A stretch of 64,000 bases of DNA, taken from positions 1 to 64,000 of the forward strand of contig JANRID010000040.1 of the NCBI GenBank assembly GCA_033765305.1, read 5' to 3'. Under the pieces are notes generated by a model. That model had not been told where the DNA came from, did no database searches, and worked only from the letters and a program-made list of their open reading frames with translations. Each line of letters starts with the position of its first letter. The stretch's first letter is position 1. The position numbers and the translations under genes were made by a program. Shown one piece after another: positions 43,054 through 52,968 of this stretch. The DNA comes from RDXT01 sp033765305. GTDB lineage: Bacteria > Bacteroidota > Bacteroidia > J057.

Positions 43054-45489
43054 ATGCTACGGACTGCTGCTGCATTATTCGCCCGGAGGCTTATTTCCGT
43101 CCTGTTTGGGGCTGGCGCCTGCCTGCATGGCATGGCCCAGCCCGTTTCGTTTTTTATGGACAGCCCCAATGCCCGCTATTACGATACCGGGCTGGCCTTC
43201 CAGTCGGGGAGCAGCAGCATCGCCCGCACGGGCCCTACGCAGGACAAGCTGCCGGTGCAGCGCGAGGTGCAGGCGCTGCAGGGCAGCAATTCCCTCCGCC
43301 TGAGCTGGACTTCGCAGCCGGGCGGCAACTGGCGGGCGCTGGTGATCGCGCCGGGATTTCCGTTTCAGAACATCACCCTCGCCGATACGCTGGCCTTCTG
43401 GGCCTATGCACCCGAAGGGCTGGCGCAGCATGCCTGGCCCCTGATCTCGATGGAGGGCGCTCCGGGCGCTACGGTCTCCCGCGCCTACCGCCTGCGCGGC
43501 TATGCGCCGGCGCTGGCGCCGCGCACCTGGGTGCGCGTGAAGCTGCCCCTCGATCTGTGGTTCTCCGACCCGCAGCAGACGAATATCGACTTCAACCAGA
43601 TCAAGGCCATCATCTTCAGCCAGGACAGCGCGGACGCGCAGCCCCACACCTTATATATAGATGAGGTGATGGCCTTCGGCGGGAACTTTCAGCCGGCGCC
43701 GCCGGCTGCGCCGGCGCAATGGTCGGCCCAGGGCTACGACAGCCATGTGGAGCTGCGCTGGGCCGCCCTTCCGCCCGCCAATCTGGCGGGCTGCCTCATC
43801 TGGCGCTCCGCCGACGGCGGCGCTACCTGGCAGGCCGTCCGCAAGGCGGCCCCCGCCGATACCCTCGCCCTCGATTTCGTGGGGCCGGGCGGCTTCGCCG
43901 ATCTGCGCTACCGCCTCGCCCCGGTCAACGCCGTCGGGCAGCCGGGGCCCCTGACGCCGGAGGTCCAGGCCGCTACGCGGGTTTTCTCGGATGAGGAGCT
44001 GCTGGACATGGTCCAGCGCTATACCTTCCGCTACTTCTGGGACTTCGGCCACCCGGTCTCCGGCATGGCCCGCGAGCGCAATGTCTCCGGCGATCTCGTG
44101 ACGAGCGGCGGCACGGGCTTCGGCATCCTGGGCATGCTCGCCGGCGCCGAACGCGGCTACGTGACCCGCGCCCAGGCGCTGGCGCGCCTGCTGCAGTTGG
44201 TGTCCTTCCTCGAAACAGCCGACCGCTTCCAGGGTGCTTTTCCCCACTGGATGAACGGCATCACCGGCGATGTCATCCCCTTCAGCCAGTACGACAACGG
44301 CGCCGATCTGGTGGAAACGGCCTTCCTCATGCAGGGCCTCCTGACAGCCCGGCAGTATTTTTCGGGCTCGAGCCCCGATGAGCAATTGCTCCGCCAGAAA
44401 ATCACGGCGCTCTGGGAAGGGGTCAACTGGAACTTCTTCCGGCGTGGCACGCGCGATTTCCTGTACTGGCACTGGTCGCCCAATTTCGCCTGGCAGATGA
44501 ACTTCCCCCTGCGCGGCTACAACGAGGGCCTGATCGTGTACCTGCTGGCGGAGGCTTCGCCTACCTATTCCCCGCCAGCCTCGATTTATCAGGCAGGATG
44601 GGCCGGCAGCAATTACCTCAACGGCAACAGCTACTACGGCTTCCGCCTCGATGTGGGGCCGGCGCGCGGCGGCCCGCTCTTTTTTGCCCATTACTCTTAT
44701 CTGGGCTTCGATCCCCGCAACCTGCGCGATGCCTATACCAACTACGCCCGCCACAACCGCTTCCACAGCCTGGTCAATCAGGCCTACTGCATCAGCAACC
44801 CCGAAGGCCACGCGGGCTACAGCGCCGAATGCTGGGGCCTGACGGCCAGCGACGATCCGCTGGTGGGCTATCTGGCGCATGAGCCTACGGCCAGCGGCGA
44901 CAACGGCACGCTGTCGCCGACGGCGGCGCTTTCCTCGATGCCCTGGACGCCCTGGGAGTCGATGGCGGCGCTGAAGCATTTCTACCGCGTGCGGGGCTCC
45001 GGCCTCTTCGGGCCGATGGGCTTCTACGACGCGTTCAACCCCAGCCTTGGCTGGGTGGCGGATTCCTATCTGGCTATCGACCAGGGGCCTATCCTGGCGA
45101 TGATCGAAAACTACCGGAGCGGCCTGCTGTGGCAGCATTTTATGGCGAATCCGGAGATCGCGCCGGCGCTGGCGGCGCTGGGCTTCACGGCCGACAGCAC
45201 AGGCGGCGGGGTGGGCGTGGAGCCGGATGCAGGCGTGCTGCCGCTGTCGGTGTACCCCAACCCGGCCGGCCAGGCCGGCGCCTGGGCGGAATGGGTGCTG
45301 CCGCAGACCGGAATGGCCGAGCTGACGCTCCTCGATCCGCAGGGCCGCCTGGTGTGGCGCTACGAAGGGCATTTTGCGGCGGGCACGTCCGGAATCCGGG
45401 TGCCGGCACCCGGCGCGTCCGGGCTCTATCTGCTCCGCTTGCACAGCGCGGCAGGCCAGACTGCCCATCTCATCCGCTTCGGTGACTGA
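43054..45489 (+). CDS. Secreted glycoamylase-domain (GH144-like) protein with T9SS-type tail
   Basis: 811 residues. Signal peptide to about 28. About 30-210 is a jelly-roll carbohydrate-binding-like domain (LYIDEVMAFGG closes it), then an Fn3-like domain to about 305. About 310-710 is the helical glycoamylase domain (RYTFRYFWDFGHPVSGMARE, TGFGILGML, FPHWMNG, GADLVETAFLMQGLL, RDFLYWHWSPNF, GYNEGLIVYLLA, PWTPWESMAALKHFY). Proteins with this domain include the GH144 endo-beta-1,2-glucanases. About 727-811 is a sorting tail (VYPNPAGQ ... GLYLLRLHS). It opens the locus with the binding protein and SusC/SusD genes downstream and probably cleaves the glycan that they import. Beta-1,2-glucan is the first guess, not proven. 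Confidence 0.88.
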   Translation: MLRTAAALFARRLISVLFGAGACLHGMAQPVSFFMDSPNARYYDTGLAFQSGSSSIARTGPTQDKLPVQREVQALQGSNSLRLSWTSQPGGNWRALVIAPGFPFQNITLADTLAFWAYAPEGLAQHAWPLISMEGAPGATVSRAYRLRGYAPALAPRTWVRVKLPLDLWFSDPQQTNIDFNQIKAIIFSQDSADAQPHTLYIDEVMAFGGNFQPAPPAAPAQWSAQGYDSHVELRWAALPPANLAGCLIWRSADGGATWQAVRKAAPADTLALDFVGPGGFADLRYRLAPVNAVGQPGPLTPEVQAATRVFSDEELLDMVQRYTFRYFWDFGHPVSGMARERNVSGDLVTSGGTGFGILGMLAGAERGYVTRAQALARLLQLVSFLETADRFQGAFPHWMNGITGDVIPFSQYDNGADLVETAFLMQGLLTARQYFSGSSPDEQLLRQKITALWEGVNWNFFRRGTRDFLYWHWSPNFAWQMNFPLRGYNEGLIVYLLAEASPTYSPPASIYQAGWAGSNYLNGNSYYGFRLDVGPARGGPLFFAHYSYLGFDPRNLRDAYTNYARHNRFHSLVNQAYCISNPEGHAGYSAECWGLTASDDPLVGYLAHEPTASGDNGTLSPTAALSSMPWTPWESMAALKHFYRVRGSGLFGPMGFYDAFNPSLGWVADSYLAIDQGPILAMIENYRSGLLWQHFMANPEIAPALAALGFTADSTGGGVGVEPDAGVLPLSVYPNPAGQAGAWAEWVLPQTGMAELTLLDPQGRLVWRYEGHFAAGTSGIRVPAPGASGLYLLRLHSAAGQTAHLIRFGD

Positions 45490-45577
45490 ATGCACTGGCG
45501 TTTGCCGGTTCCGTTCTTTGATTGCGAGGTATATTTTCTGCGAACAATTTGTTTAGTCCCATTTAACCGTACACACA

Positions 45578-48274
45578 ATGAAAAAGGCGCTACTGTTTTT
45601 GTTCGCCGCAGCCTGGCCCTGGCTGATGCAGGCCCAGGTGGTCTATGAGGACTTTGAAGGCGGCACAGCCGACCTCACTTGGCAGGCCGGAAACGGCACG
45701 TATGACGGCGTAATCGCTAACCCGGACCCCGCAGGCCTGAATACCAGCGCGTTCGTGGGTTCCTACACCAAATCCAACCAGCATGCCTACAGCCTGTTCT
45801 CCGCCGAGCTGGCCACGAACCTGGATCTGTCGGTGAACAACCAGTTCAAGATCCAGATCTACGCCGGCGAAGCCACCCAGGTGCTGCTGAAGCTGGAAGG
45901 CCCGGGCGGTGCAGTCGAACAGACGAAAAACATCACCCTGGCGGATGTCTGGATGGAATACACCTTCGACTTCAGCTCGGCTGCAGGCAATACGGGCCTG
46001 AACAAGATCATCCTCTTTTTCGATCCGGGGGTGACGGCCAGCGGGGATACCTATCTCTTCGACAACCTCTCCGCCGGGCCGGCCGGCCCTTGTGCCGGGG
46101 TTGCCGCCAATCCGGATTTTATCGATGATTTCGAGTGCCAGCGCAATGCCTCCTACGGCGTGGGCTTCGACCGCCTGACGGCGATCGCCAACCCGGATCC
46201 CTCCGGCATCAATACGAGCGCCACCGTGGGCCGCTACGAGGATCCGCTGGATGAATGGTCGGCGCTGGTGATCGACTATAACGATGCGATGGATTTCTCC
46301 GTCCGTACCACGATCCGGGCTAAAATCTGGTCGCCTAAAACCGGCCAGGTGCTCTTCAAGCTCGAAGGCGGCGCTTCGCCGCCGGCAGAGGTCTTTATTC
46401 CGGTCACGCAGACGAATACCTGGGTGGAATACACCGCCGATTTCAGCGCGCAGGCCGGCGCCAACCACAAGAGAATCGCCATCTTCTTCAACGCCGGGGT
46501 GCTGGCGGTGGCTGGCGATGTCTATTTCATCGACGATATTCAGCGGATTCCGCCTCCGCCCGCGCCGCCGCTCGAGACCTTCGAGCCGGTTTCGCTGACC
46601 TGGGCGCCGCTGAACAACAACACCGCCCTGCATGGCACGTTCTCGGTGATCAACAACCCCAGCTCCGGCGGCATCAACACGACGACGAAGGTGGGCTCCT
46701 ATACCAAAGGCAGTTCGTCCTTCTCGACGCTGACGGCGCTGCTGCCCTCCGGCTTCAGCCTGGCTGATAAGCCGCAGATCAACCTCCAGGTGCTGGCACC
46801 CGCCGGCTCTACTTCGCTGCGCATGCAGCTTTCCAGCCCGACCGCCGGCAACAAAGACGTGACCCGCGATATCACGACCCCCGGCGCCTGGGAGGAACTG
46901 AGCTTCGATTACTCCGACTTCATCGGCGTGACGGATTTTATTCAGATGAATCTGTTTTTCGATCCGGGCTTTTCGGGCAGCGGGGCCTATCTGCTGGATA
47001 ATCTCTCCCAGACGGGCAGCACGGTCGATCCCTGCGAAGGCGTGACGCCGCTTCCGAATTACCTGGACGACTTTGAATGCCAGCGCAATGTGGCCTACGG
47101 CGCCGGTGCCGACCGTGTATCGGTAGTGCCTAACCCGGATGTGTCCAATGCCAACAACTCCCTGAAGGTGGGCAAGTACGCCGACCCGACGGATGAGTGG
47201 TCTGCCCTGGTGCTGGATTTCGGCGCGCCGATCGATCTGTCGGTGTACAACCAGTTTTTCATCAAAATCCGCTCGCCCAAGGCGGTGCCGCTGCTCTTCA
47301 AGCTGGAAGGCGGCACGTCGAATGCGCGGGAGGTGACCGCTGCGATTACGCAGATTAATTCCTGGCAGTCGTACCTGATCGATTTCAGCGCCTTTGCCGG
47401 TGAAAACCACCGGAAACTGGCGATTTTCTTCAATCAGGGGGTGGTGCCGCCTGCCGGCGACGAGTACCTAATCGATGATCTCCGCTGGCGCCGCGCTGCC
47501 TATTCGGGCTGCATCAACGACTATGAAACGGCGGCTTCGTCGATTACCAATTTCAAATACTTCGCCAACGGCTATCTGGAGACGCAGAACTATGCCTTCA
47601 AGGTGGTGGACAACCCCACACCGAACGGGGTGAACCCGAGCACGAAGGTGGGCGAGTTCAAGCGCGCGCTGGATGCGCTGCCCTTTGCCGGGATGTATGC
47701 CGACCTGGATGCGCCGATTAAGTTCGACGGGGCGAAGACGGTCCGCGCAAAGGTGCTGATGGATCATATCGGCAACTTTGCCGTGAAGCTGGAGGGCTCC
47801 ACGACCGGTGCGCAGGCGATCGAGATCCCGGTGCCGAATACGAAGGTGAATGAATGGGAGGAGCTGACCTTCGACTTCAGCGCGGTGGGCAGCAATGCGA
47901 ACTACCAGCGCCTGACGGTGTTCTTCGATCTGGGGATCAATGCGACAGGGGTGGATGTGACGTCGTATTTCGATGAGATCGTCATCGGCAACGGCGCCTG
48001 CCTGACGACGCGGATCGACCCGGATCAGCTGGAGGCGTGGACGCTGGCGCCGAACCCGGCAGCGTCGGAGCTGCGGGTGACGTTCGGGGAAACGGGATCG
48101 GTGCGCCGTCTGGTGGTGCAGAACCTGATGGGCCAGCCGGTGCTGGTGCGCGACGGGGTGCTGGCTTCGGAAGCGGTGCTGGATGTGCGCAGCCTGCCGG
48201 CAGGGATCTATGTGCTGAGCGGCTACCGGGCGGATGGCAGCCTGGCAGCGCGGAGTAAGTTCCGGAAGGATTGA
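45578..48274 (+). CDS. Secreted protein with five tandem jelly-roll modules and T9SS-type tail
   Basis: 898 residues, signal peptide to about 19. Five modules of about 150 residues begin near 22, 173, 331, 486 and 645. Each starts with an acidic-aromatic motif (YEDFEGG, DDFECQRN, ETFEPV, DDFECQRN, NDYETAA). Each also has a middle strand VLLKLEG-like, an EYTFDFS-like strand, and ends in a D-D/N pair such as LFDNLS or FIDDI. Modules 2 and 4 are close copies, as are 1 and 3, so a two-module unit was duplicated. The form resembles family-11-type carbohydrate-binding modules. The last 80 residues are a sorting tail (LAPNPAASE ... LPAGIYVLSGYR). It lies between the glycoamylase gene and SusC, so it is likely a surface glycan-binding protein. 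Confidence 0.85.
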   Translation: MKKALLFLFAAAWPWLMQAQVVYEDFEGGTADLTWQAGNGTYDGVIANPDPAGLNTSAFVGSYTKSNQHAYSLFSAELATNLDLSVNNQFKIQIYAGEATQVLLKLEGPGGAVEQTKNITLADVWMEYTFDFSSAAGNTGLNKIILFFDPGVTASGDTYLFDNLSAGPAGPCAGVAANPDFIDDFECQRNASYGVGFDRLTAIANPDPSGINTSATVGRYEDPLDEWSALVIDYNDAMDFSVRTTIRAKIWSPKTGQVLFKLEGGASPPAEVFIPVTQTNTWVEYTADFSAQAGANHKRIAIFFNAGVLAVAGDVYFIDDIQRIPPPPAPPLETFEPVSLTWAPLNNNTALHGTFSVINNPSSGGINTTTKVGSYTKGSSSFSTLTALLPSGFSLADKPQINLQVLAPAGSTSLRMQLSSPTAGNKDVTRDITTPGAWEELSFDYSDFIGVTDFIQMNLFFDPGFSGSGAYLLDNLSQTGSTVDPCEGVTPLPNYLDDFECQRNVAYGAGADRVSVVPNPDVSNANNSLKVGKYADPTDEWSALVLDFGAPIDLSVYNQFFIKIRSPKAVPLLFKLEGGTSNAREVTAAITQINSWQSYLIDFSAFAGENHRKLAIFFNQGVVPPAGDEYLIDDLRWRRAAYSGCINDYETAASSITNFKYFANGYLETQNYAFKVVDNPTPNGVNPSTKVGEFKRALDALPFAGMYADLDAPIKFDGAKTVRAKVLMDHIGNFAVKLEGSTTGAQAIEIPVPNTKVNEWEELTFDFSAVGSNANYQRLTVFFDLGINATGVDVTSYFDEIVIGNGACLTTRIDPDQLEAWTLAPNPAASELRVTFGETGSVRRLVVQNLMGQPVLVRDGVLASEAVLDVRSLPAGIYVLSGYRADGSLAARSKFRKD

Positions 48275-48282
48275 GGAAGAAG

Positions 48283-48319
48283 GCACCGGTCCTGCTGCCG
48301 AAGGCAGCAGGACCGGTGC
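48283..48319 (+). terminator. Long perfect hairpin after the five-module gene
   Basis: A perfect 17-bp stem (48283-48299 with 48303-48319, loop GAA) follows the stop codon by eight bases. There is no T-run, so it may shield the upstream message from decay or weaken read-through into susC. Confidence 0.7.
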
Positions 48320-48352
48320 GCAGTTGGGGCTGCGCCGGCGCCGGCGGAGGTT

Positions 48353-48382
48353 CCCCCCCGGATACGGGGGGGCGAGGGGGGG
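48353..48382 (+). repeat. C7/G7 hairpin and double G7 tract
   Basis: Seven C at 48353-48359 pair with seven G at 48366-48372 around a GATA loop closed by a G-C pair. A second run of seven G follows at 48376-48382. The G runs could also fold as a quadruplex. They sit about 50 bases before the susC start codon, and runs of this length are prone to slippage. Confidence 0.6.
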
Positions 48383-48434
48383 ATACGGCGGCGGCGCAGC
48401 CATCTGGATGATCATTTGCTGAAATCTGCTGAGT

Positions 48435-51431
48435 ATGAAATATCTGTATATGCCCATCATCCGCTGGACACTCCTGCTTGCGATGCTGCTCGCTGCCTTC
48501 GCAGCTGCCGCACAATCGGTCGAAGTACGGGGAAATGTCCGCAATCCCGCAGGCGAACCGCTCATCGGGGCTACGGTCACGATCCGGGGCGCCACGCGCG
48601 GGGTGCTCACCGACGGCGAAGGCCGCTTCACGATCCAGACCGGACCCTTGGATACCCTGGCTGTCAGCTACTTTGGCTACCTGAGCCAGCGGGTGCCCGT
48701 GATGGGCCGCACGTCCGTCGAAGTGGTCCTCGAAGAGGCGCCGTCCAACCTCGATGAAGTCGTCATCGTGGGCTACGGCGTCCAGCGCAAAAGCGATCTC
48801 ACCGGCTCGGTCTCCAGCGTGAAAGCCGAAGAGCTGAACCGCATCCCCACCGCCTCGGTCGAGCAGGCCCTCCAGGGCAAGGTCGCCGGCGTGCAGGTGA
48901 CGCCGGTCTCCGGCGCGCCCGGCGCAGGCGCCATTATCCGCATCCGGGGGGTCGGTACGCTGAATGACGCATCGCCCCTCTTCGTCGTGGACGGTCTGCT
49001 GCTCAACGACATCTCCTTCCTCAATGTCCAGGACATCCAGTCGGTGGAGGTGCTGAAGGATGCTTCGGCAACGGCCATCTATGGTTCCCGCGGCGCCAAT
49101 GGCGTCATCATCATCACCACCCGCCAGGGCGTGCAGGGCCCGAAGACCAGCTTCGAGGCTTCTGCTTACTACGGCATGCAGCAGGTGATCCGCAAAATCG
49201 ACCTGCTCAACGGCTCCGAATTTGCCGAACTGGCCAATGAACTGGCCGCCAACGAAAACCGCCCGCCCATCTTCAGCAATCCGGCCAGCTATGGCGAAGG
49301 CACCGACTGGCAGGATGAAATCTTCGGCCTCGCGCCGATCCAGAATTACCAGGTCTCCGCCGGCGGCGGCAACGCACTGACGACCTACCACCTCAGCGCC
49401 AACTACTTCCACCAGGAAGGCATCGTCACCGGCTCCGATTTCGACCGCCTGACCCTCCGCCTCAACAATGCCTACACCCTTGCGCCCAGGGTGAAGGTGG
49501 GCCATAACCTCGCCTTCATCTACCGCACCAACCGCAATGTGCCCGGCGGCGTGGTGGCAAATGCGTACCGCGCCTCTCCCACGGTGCCCGCCATCGACTC
49601 GGCAGGCCGCTACGGCCAGACCACCCGCGTGGCCTCTGTCGCCAATCCGGTAGCGGAAGTGGCCTTTTATGACGACAACAGCGAGGGATACCGCGCCGTC
49701 GGCAACCTCTTCGCCGATGTGGAACTGCTCAAAGGCCTGACCTTCCGCACCAACCTCGGCCTCGACCTGAGCTTCAACCAGGGCAAGGTCTTCGTGCCGA
49801 AATTTGAAGTGTCTGATATCCAGCGCAATGTCGAAGACCGGCTCTCCGTCAATACTGACCGGAACTTCAACTGGCTCTGGGAAAATACCCTGTCCTGGCA
49901 GCGGGAATGGGCTGCGCACCGCGTAGGCCTCCTCGGCGGGATCACCGCCCAGGAAAATACCTTCGAGTTCCTCGGCGGCAGCCGCATCGGATTCCCGGAC
50001 AATACGCCGCTCTTCTATTACCTCAGCGCCGGCCAGGAAACCAGCCAGACCAACTACAACCTCGGCGAGTCGTGGAGCATGGTCTCCTACCTGTTCCGCG
50101 CCAATTACACCCTCCTGAACCGCTACCTGCTGACCGCGTCCTTCCGCGCCGACGGATCCTCCAAATTCGGCCCCAGCAACCGCTACGGATATTTTCCCTC
50201 CGTCGCGCTGGGCTGGAACATCGCCGAAGAGGCCTTCATGCAGCCCCTGGTTTTCGTCAGCCGCCTGAAGCTGCGCGGCAGCTGGGGCGTGATCGGCAAT
50301 GAGAAAATCGGCGCCTACCGCAGCCAGGCCATCGTGACCCCGAACCTCAATGCCGTATTCGGACCGCAGGAATTCCTCAACTTCGGCGCGTCCATCATCA
50401 ACCTCGCCAATCCCAACATCCGCTGGGAACAGACCGCTCAGACCAACATCGGCCTCGAACTCGGCCTGCTCGATGACCGCTTCCTCGCTGAAATCGACTG
50501 GTACAACCGCCTGACCCAGGGCATCCTGGTCGACCTGCCGATCCCGGATTACATCGGCGCCGCCAACCGCCCCGTCGTCAATGCAGCAGAAGTGCTCAAC
50601 CAGGGGGTCGACCTCAACCTGATCTGGCGCGAAACCCGCGGCAAGTGGTCCTACGTGCTCCGCCTCAACGGCTCCACCGTGCACAATGAAGTGGTGTCGC
50701 TCGGGGAAGGCAATGAGGAAATCTTCGGCGGCGGCATCGGCGAAGGGGGCAAACTCGGCACCCGCACCACCGTAGGGCTGCCCATTGGCGCCTTCTTCGG
50801 CTATCAGGTCGAAGGGGTATTCCAGAACCAGTCCGACCTCGAAACCTATCCCAAACGCGGCAACGAGGTGCCCGGCGATCTGCGTTTCGCTGACATAGAC
50901 AACGATGGTGTCATCACCACCGCCGACCGCACCTTTATCGGATCGCCCATCCCCGACCTGGTCTACGGCGGCGGCGTGGAGCTGAGCTTCGCCGGGATCG
51001 ACCTCGCAGTGGACCTGAACGGTGTCTACGGCAACGAACTCATCAATGCCAAACAGATCGCCCGTTTCGGCACCTACAACTTCGAGTCGTCCTTCCTCGA
51101 ACGCTGGACCGGTGAAGGAACGAGCAATGCCGAACCCCGCATCACCAACGGCGGCCCCAACTACGAGGTCTCGGAGCGCTTCATCGAAGACGGCTCCTTT
51201 ACCCGCCTCCGCAGCGTGGTGCTCGGCTATACCCTGCCGCAAGCCTGGTCGGATGCCGTGAAGCTGCGCCGCGTGCGCCTCTATGTCAACGGCAACAACC
51301 TCTTTACCTGGGCCCGCTACAGTGGCTATACCCCCGAAATCACAACCGGCTCCGTGCTCGATGTGGGCATCGACCGCGGGGTGTATCCGGTGGCCAGAAC
51401 CCTGCTCGGCGGAATCGATGTGTCTTTCTAA
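48435..51431 (+). CDS. SusC/RagA-family TonB-linked outer-membrane transporter
   Basis: 998 residues. Signal peptide to about 27, a carboxypeptidase-like domain (about 30-105: VRGNVRNPAGEPLIGATVTI), the SusC linker motif NLDEVVIVGYGVQRKSDLTGS, and the plug to about 225 with GKVAGVQV, IRIRGVGTLND and the family signature VLKDASATAIYGSRGANGVI. The barrel ends with VARTLLGGIDVSF. The TonB-driven pump imports oligosaccharides captured by its SusD lid, encoded 12 bases downstream. The glycan is inferred from the upstream glycoamylase-like gene. Confidence 0.95.
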   Translation: MKYLYMPIIRWTLLLAMLLAAFAAAAQSVEVRGNVRNPAGEPLIGATVTIRGATRGVLTDGEGRFTIQTGPLDTLAVSYFGYLSQRVPVMGRTSVEVVLEEAPSNLDEVVIVGYGVQRKSDLTGSVSSVKAEELNRIPTASVEQALQGKVAGVQVTPVSGAPGAGAIIRIRGVGTLNDASPLFVVDGLLLNDISFLNVQDIQSVEVLKDASATAIYGSRGANGVIIITTRQGVQGPKTSFEASAYYGMQQVIRKIDLLNGSEFAELANELAANENRPPIFSNPASYGEGTDWQDEIFGLAPIQNYQVSAGGGNALTTYHLSANYFHQEGIVTGSDFDRLTLRLNNAYTLAPRVKVGHNLAFIYRTNRNVPGGVVANAYRASPTVPAIDSAGRYGQTTRVASVANPVAEVAFYDDNSEGYRAVGNLFADVELLKGLTFRTNLGLDLSFNQGKVFVPKFEVSDIQRNVEDRLSVNTDRNFNWLWENTLSWQREWAAHRVGLLGGITAQENTFEFLGGSRIGFPDNTPLFYYLSAGQETSQTNYNLGESWSMVSYLFRANYTLLNRYLLTASFRADGSSKFGPSNRYGYFPSVALGWNIAEEAFMQPLVFVSRLKLRGSWGVIGNEKIGAYRSQAIVTPNLNAVFGPQEFLNFGASIINLANPNIRWEQTAQTNIGLELGLLDDRFLAEIDWYNRLTQGILVDLPIPDYIGAANRPVVNAAEVLNQGVDLNLIWRETRGKWSYVLRLNGSTVHNEVVSLGEGNEEIFGGGIGEGGKLGTRTTVGLPIGAFFGYQVEGVFQNQSDLETYPKRGNEVPGDLRFADIDNDGVITTADRTFIGSPIPDLVYGGGVELSFAGIDLAVDLNGVYGNELINAKQIARFGTYNFESSFLERWTGEGTSNAEPRITNGGPNYEVSERFIEDGSFTRLRSVVLGYTLPQAWSDAVKLRRVRLYVNGNNLFTWARYSGYTPEITTGSVLDVGIDRGVYPVARTLLGGIDVSF

Positions 51432-51443
51432 CCTGCTCAGCCT

Positions 51444-52937
51444 ATGAATCTCCAGATCCTGACTCCCCGCCATGCCGCCCGTGCCGGCGGAATCGCGCTG
51501 ACCGTGCTGCTGACTGCCTGCAGCCCGGAATTTCTCGATAAAAAACCCCTCGGCCTGCTCTCGTCCGACAGCTTCTTCCGTACGGAGCAGCAAGCGGTCT
51601 GGGGTACGAATGCCATCTACGAGCAGCTCCGAAACTGGGAGGTGCACGTATTCAGCTACATCGGCCTGACCGATATCCTCTCCGACGATGCCGACAAGGG
51701 CAGCACGCCCACCGACGCCAATTTCCTCAACGAGATCGACGAGTTTACCTTCGATCCGGGCAATCTGGCGATGAAAACCGTCTGGAGCGGCTACTACCGC
51801 GGCATCTACCGCGCCAATCTGGCCATCCTGCGCATCCCCGATGTGGAGGAGATCGACCCCGCGCTGCAGGCCCGTCTTATCGGCGAAGCGAAATTCCTCC
51901 GCGCCTATTTCTACTTCAACCTCGTGCGCTGGTTCGGCGATCTGCCCCTGATCACCGAGCCGCTCGGCCCCGATGAATACGAGCAGAGCCGCGTGCCGGC
52001 CGCCGAAGTGTATGCCTTTATCAAGCAGGACCTGCTCGAGGCCATCCAGGCGCTGCCCGAAAAGTCGCAGTATGCCCAGGCTGATCTGGGGCGGGTGACC
52101 AAAGGCGCCGCCCGCGGCCTGCTGGCCAAGGTGCACCTGACGCTGGGGGAATATGCCCAGGCCGAACAGTACGCGCTCGAAGTCATTAACTCCGGCCAGT
52201 ACAGTCTGCTCGCCAGCTATGAGCAGATCTTTGCCCGCGAAGGGGAAAACAGCTCCGAATCGGTCTTTGAAGTGCAGTCGGCGGCCCTCGAAACCGGCAG
52301 CGGCGGCTCCCAGTACAACGAAGTTCAGGGCGTGCGCGGCACCCCCAACCTCGGCTGGGGCTTCAACCGCCCCTCCGACAACCTGGTCCTGGCCTATGAG
52401 CCCGGCGATCCGCGCCGCGAAGCCACCATTCTCTATCCCGGCGAGGTGCTGCCCGATGGCTCGGCGATCGTGGAGGACAACCCCGACATCATCAACGAAC
52501 GCTACAACCAGAAGGCCTGGGTGCCCCTGCATCCCGGCGGCAACGGCAATGGCCCCGGCAATATCCGCATCCTGCGCTACGCCGATGTGCTCCTGATCGC
52601 GGCCGAAGCCCTCAATGAAACCGGCAAGCAGGCACAGGCACTCACCTACCTCAATCAGGTGCGCCGGCGCGCCCGCGGCACGCTGCCCGCGTCCATCCTG
52701 CCCGATGTGAACACAGCCGATCCCAATGTGCTCCGCCAGCGCATCTGGCAGGAGCGCCGCATCGAGCTGGCGATGGAGCAGCAGCGCTGGTTTGACCTGC
52801 TCCGGCAGCAGCGCGCCGCCCAGGTCATGCAGGGCGTGGGCAAGGCCTTCGTAGCCGGCAAGCACGAGCTGCTGCCCATTCCGCAGTCGGAGATCGACCT
52901 CAGCGGCGGTGCCCTGGCACAGAATCCGGGGTACTGA
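51444..52937 (+). CDS. SusD/RagB-family outer-membrane lipoprotein
   Basis: 497 residues with lipobox LLTAC (Cys26) followed by SPEFLDKKP, the usual SusD start. The TPR-like helices and family signatures are present: LIGEAKFLRAYFYFNLVRWFGDLPL, NIRILRYADVLLIAAEALNE and RRIELAMEQQRWFDLLR near the end, then LLPIPQSEID. It forms the hinged lid over the SusC pore and captures glycans. It is the last gene of the locus, closed by the terminator at 52969-53002. Confidence 0.95.
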   Translation: MNLQILTPRHAARAGGIALTVLLTACSPEFLDKKPLGLLSSDSFFRTEQQAVWGTNAIYEQLRNWEVHVFSYIGLTDILSDDADKGSTPTDANFLNEIDEFTFDPGNLAMKTVWSGYYRGIYRANLAILRIPDVEEIDPALQARLIGEAKFLRAYFYFNLVRWFGDLPLITEPLGPDEYEQSRVPAAEVYAFIKQDLLEAIQALPEKSQYAQADLGRVTKGAARGLLAKVHLTLGEYAQAEQYALEVINSGQYSLLASYEQIFAREGENSSESVFEVQSAALETGSGGSQYNEVQGVRGTPNLGWGFNRPSDNLVLAYEPGDPRREATILYPGEVLPDGSAIVEDNPDIINERYNQKAWVPLHPGGNGNGPGNIRILRYADVLLIAAEALNETGKQAQALTYLNQVRRRARGTLPASILPDVNTADPNVLRQRIWQERRIELAMEQQRWFDLLRQQRAAQVMQGVGKAFVAGKHELLPIPQSEIDLSGGALAQNPGY

Positions 52938-52968
52938 GCCCCTGAATACAGCAACACCTGTAAACCGG

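Noticed and set aside
47982..52865. Open frame of 1627 codons on the minus strand, antisense to the SusC/SusD genes
   Set aside because: Same cause; the sense strand encodes clear SusC and SusD proteins, and no domain is seen on the minus strand.
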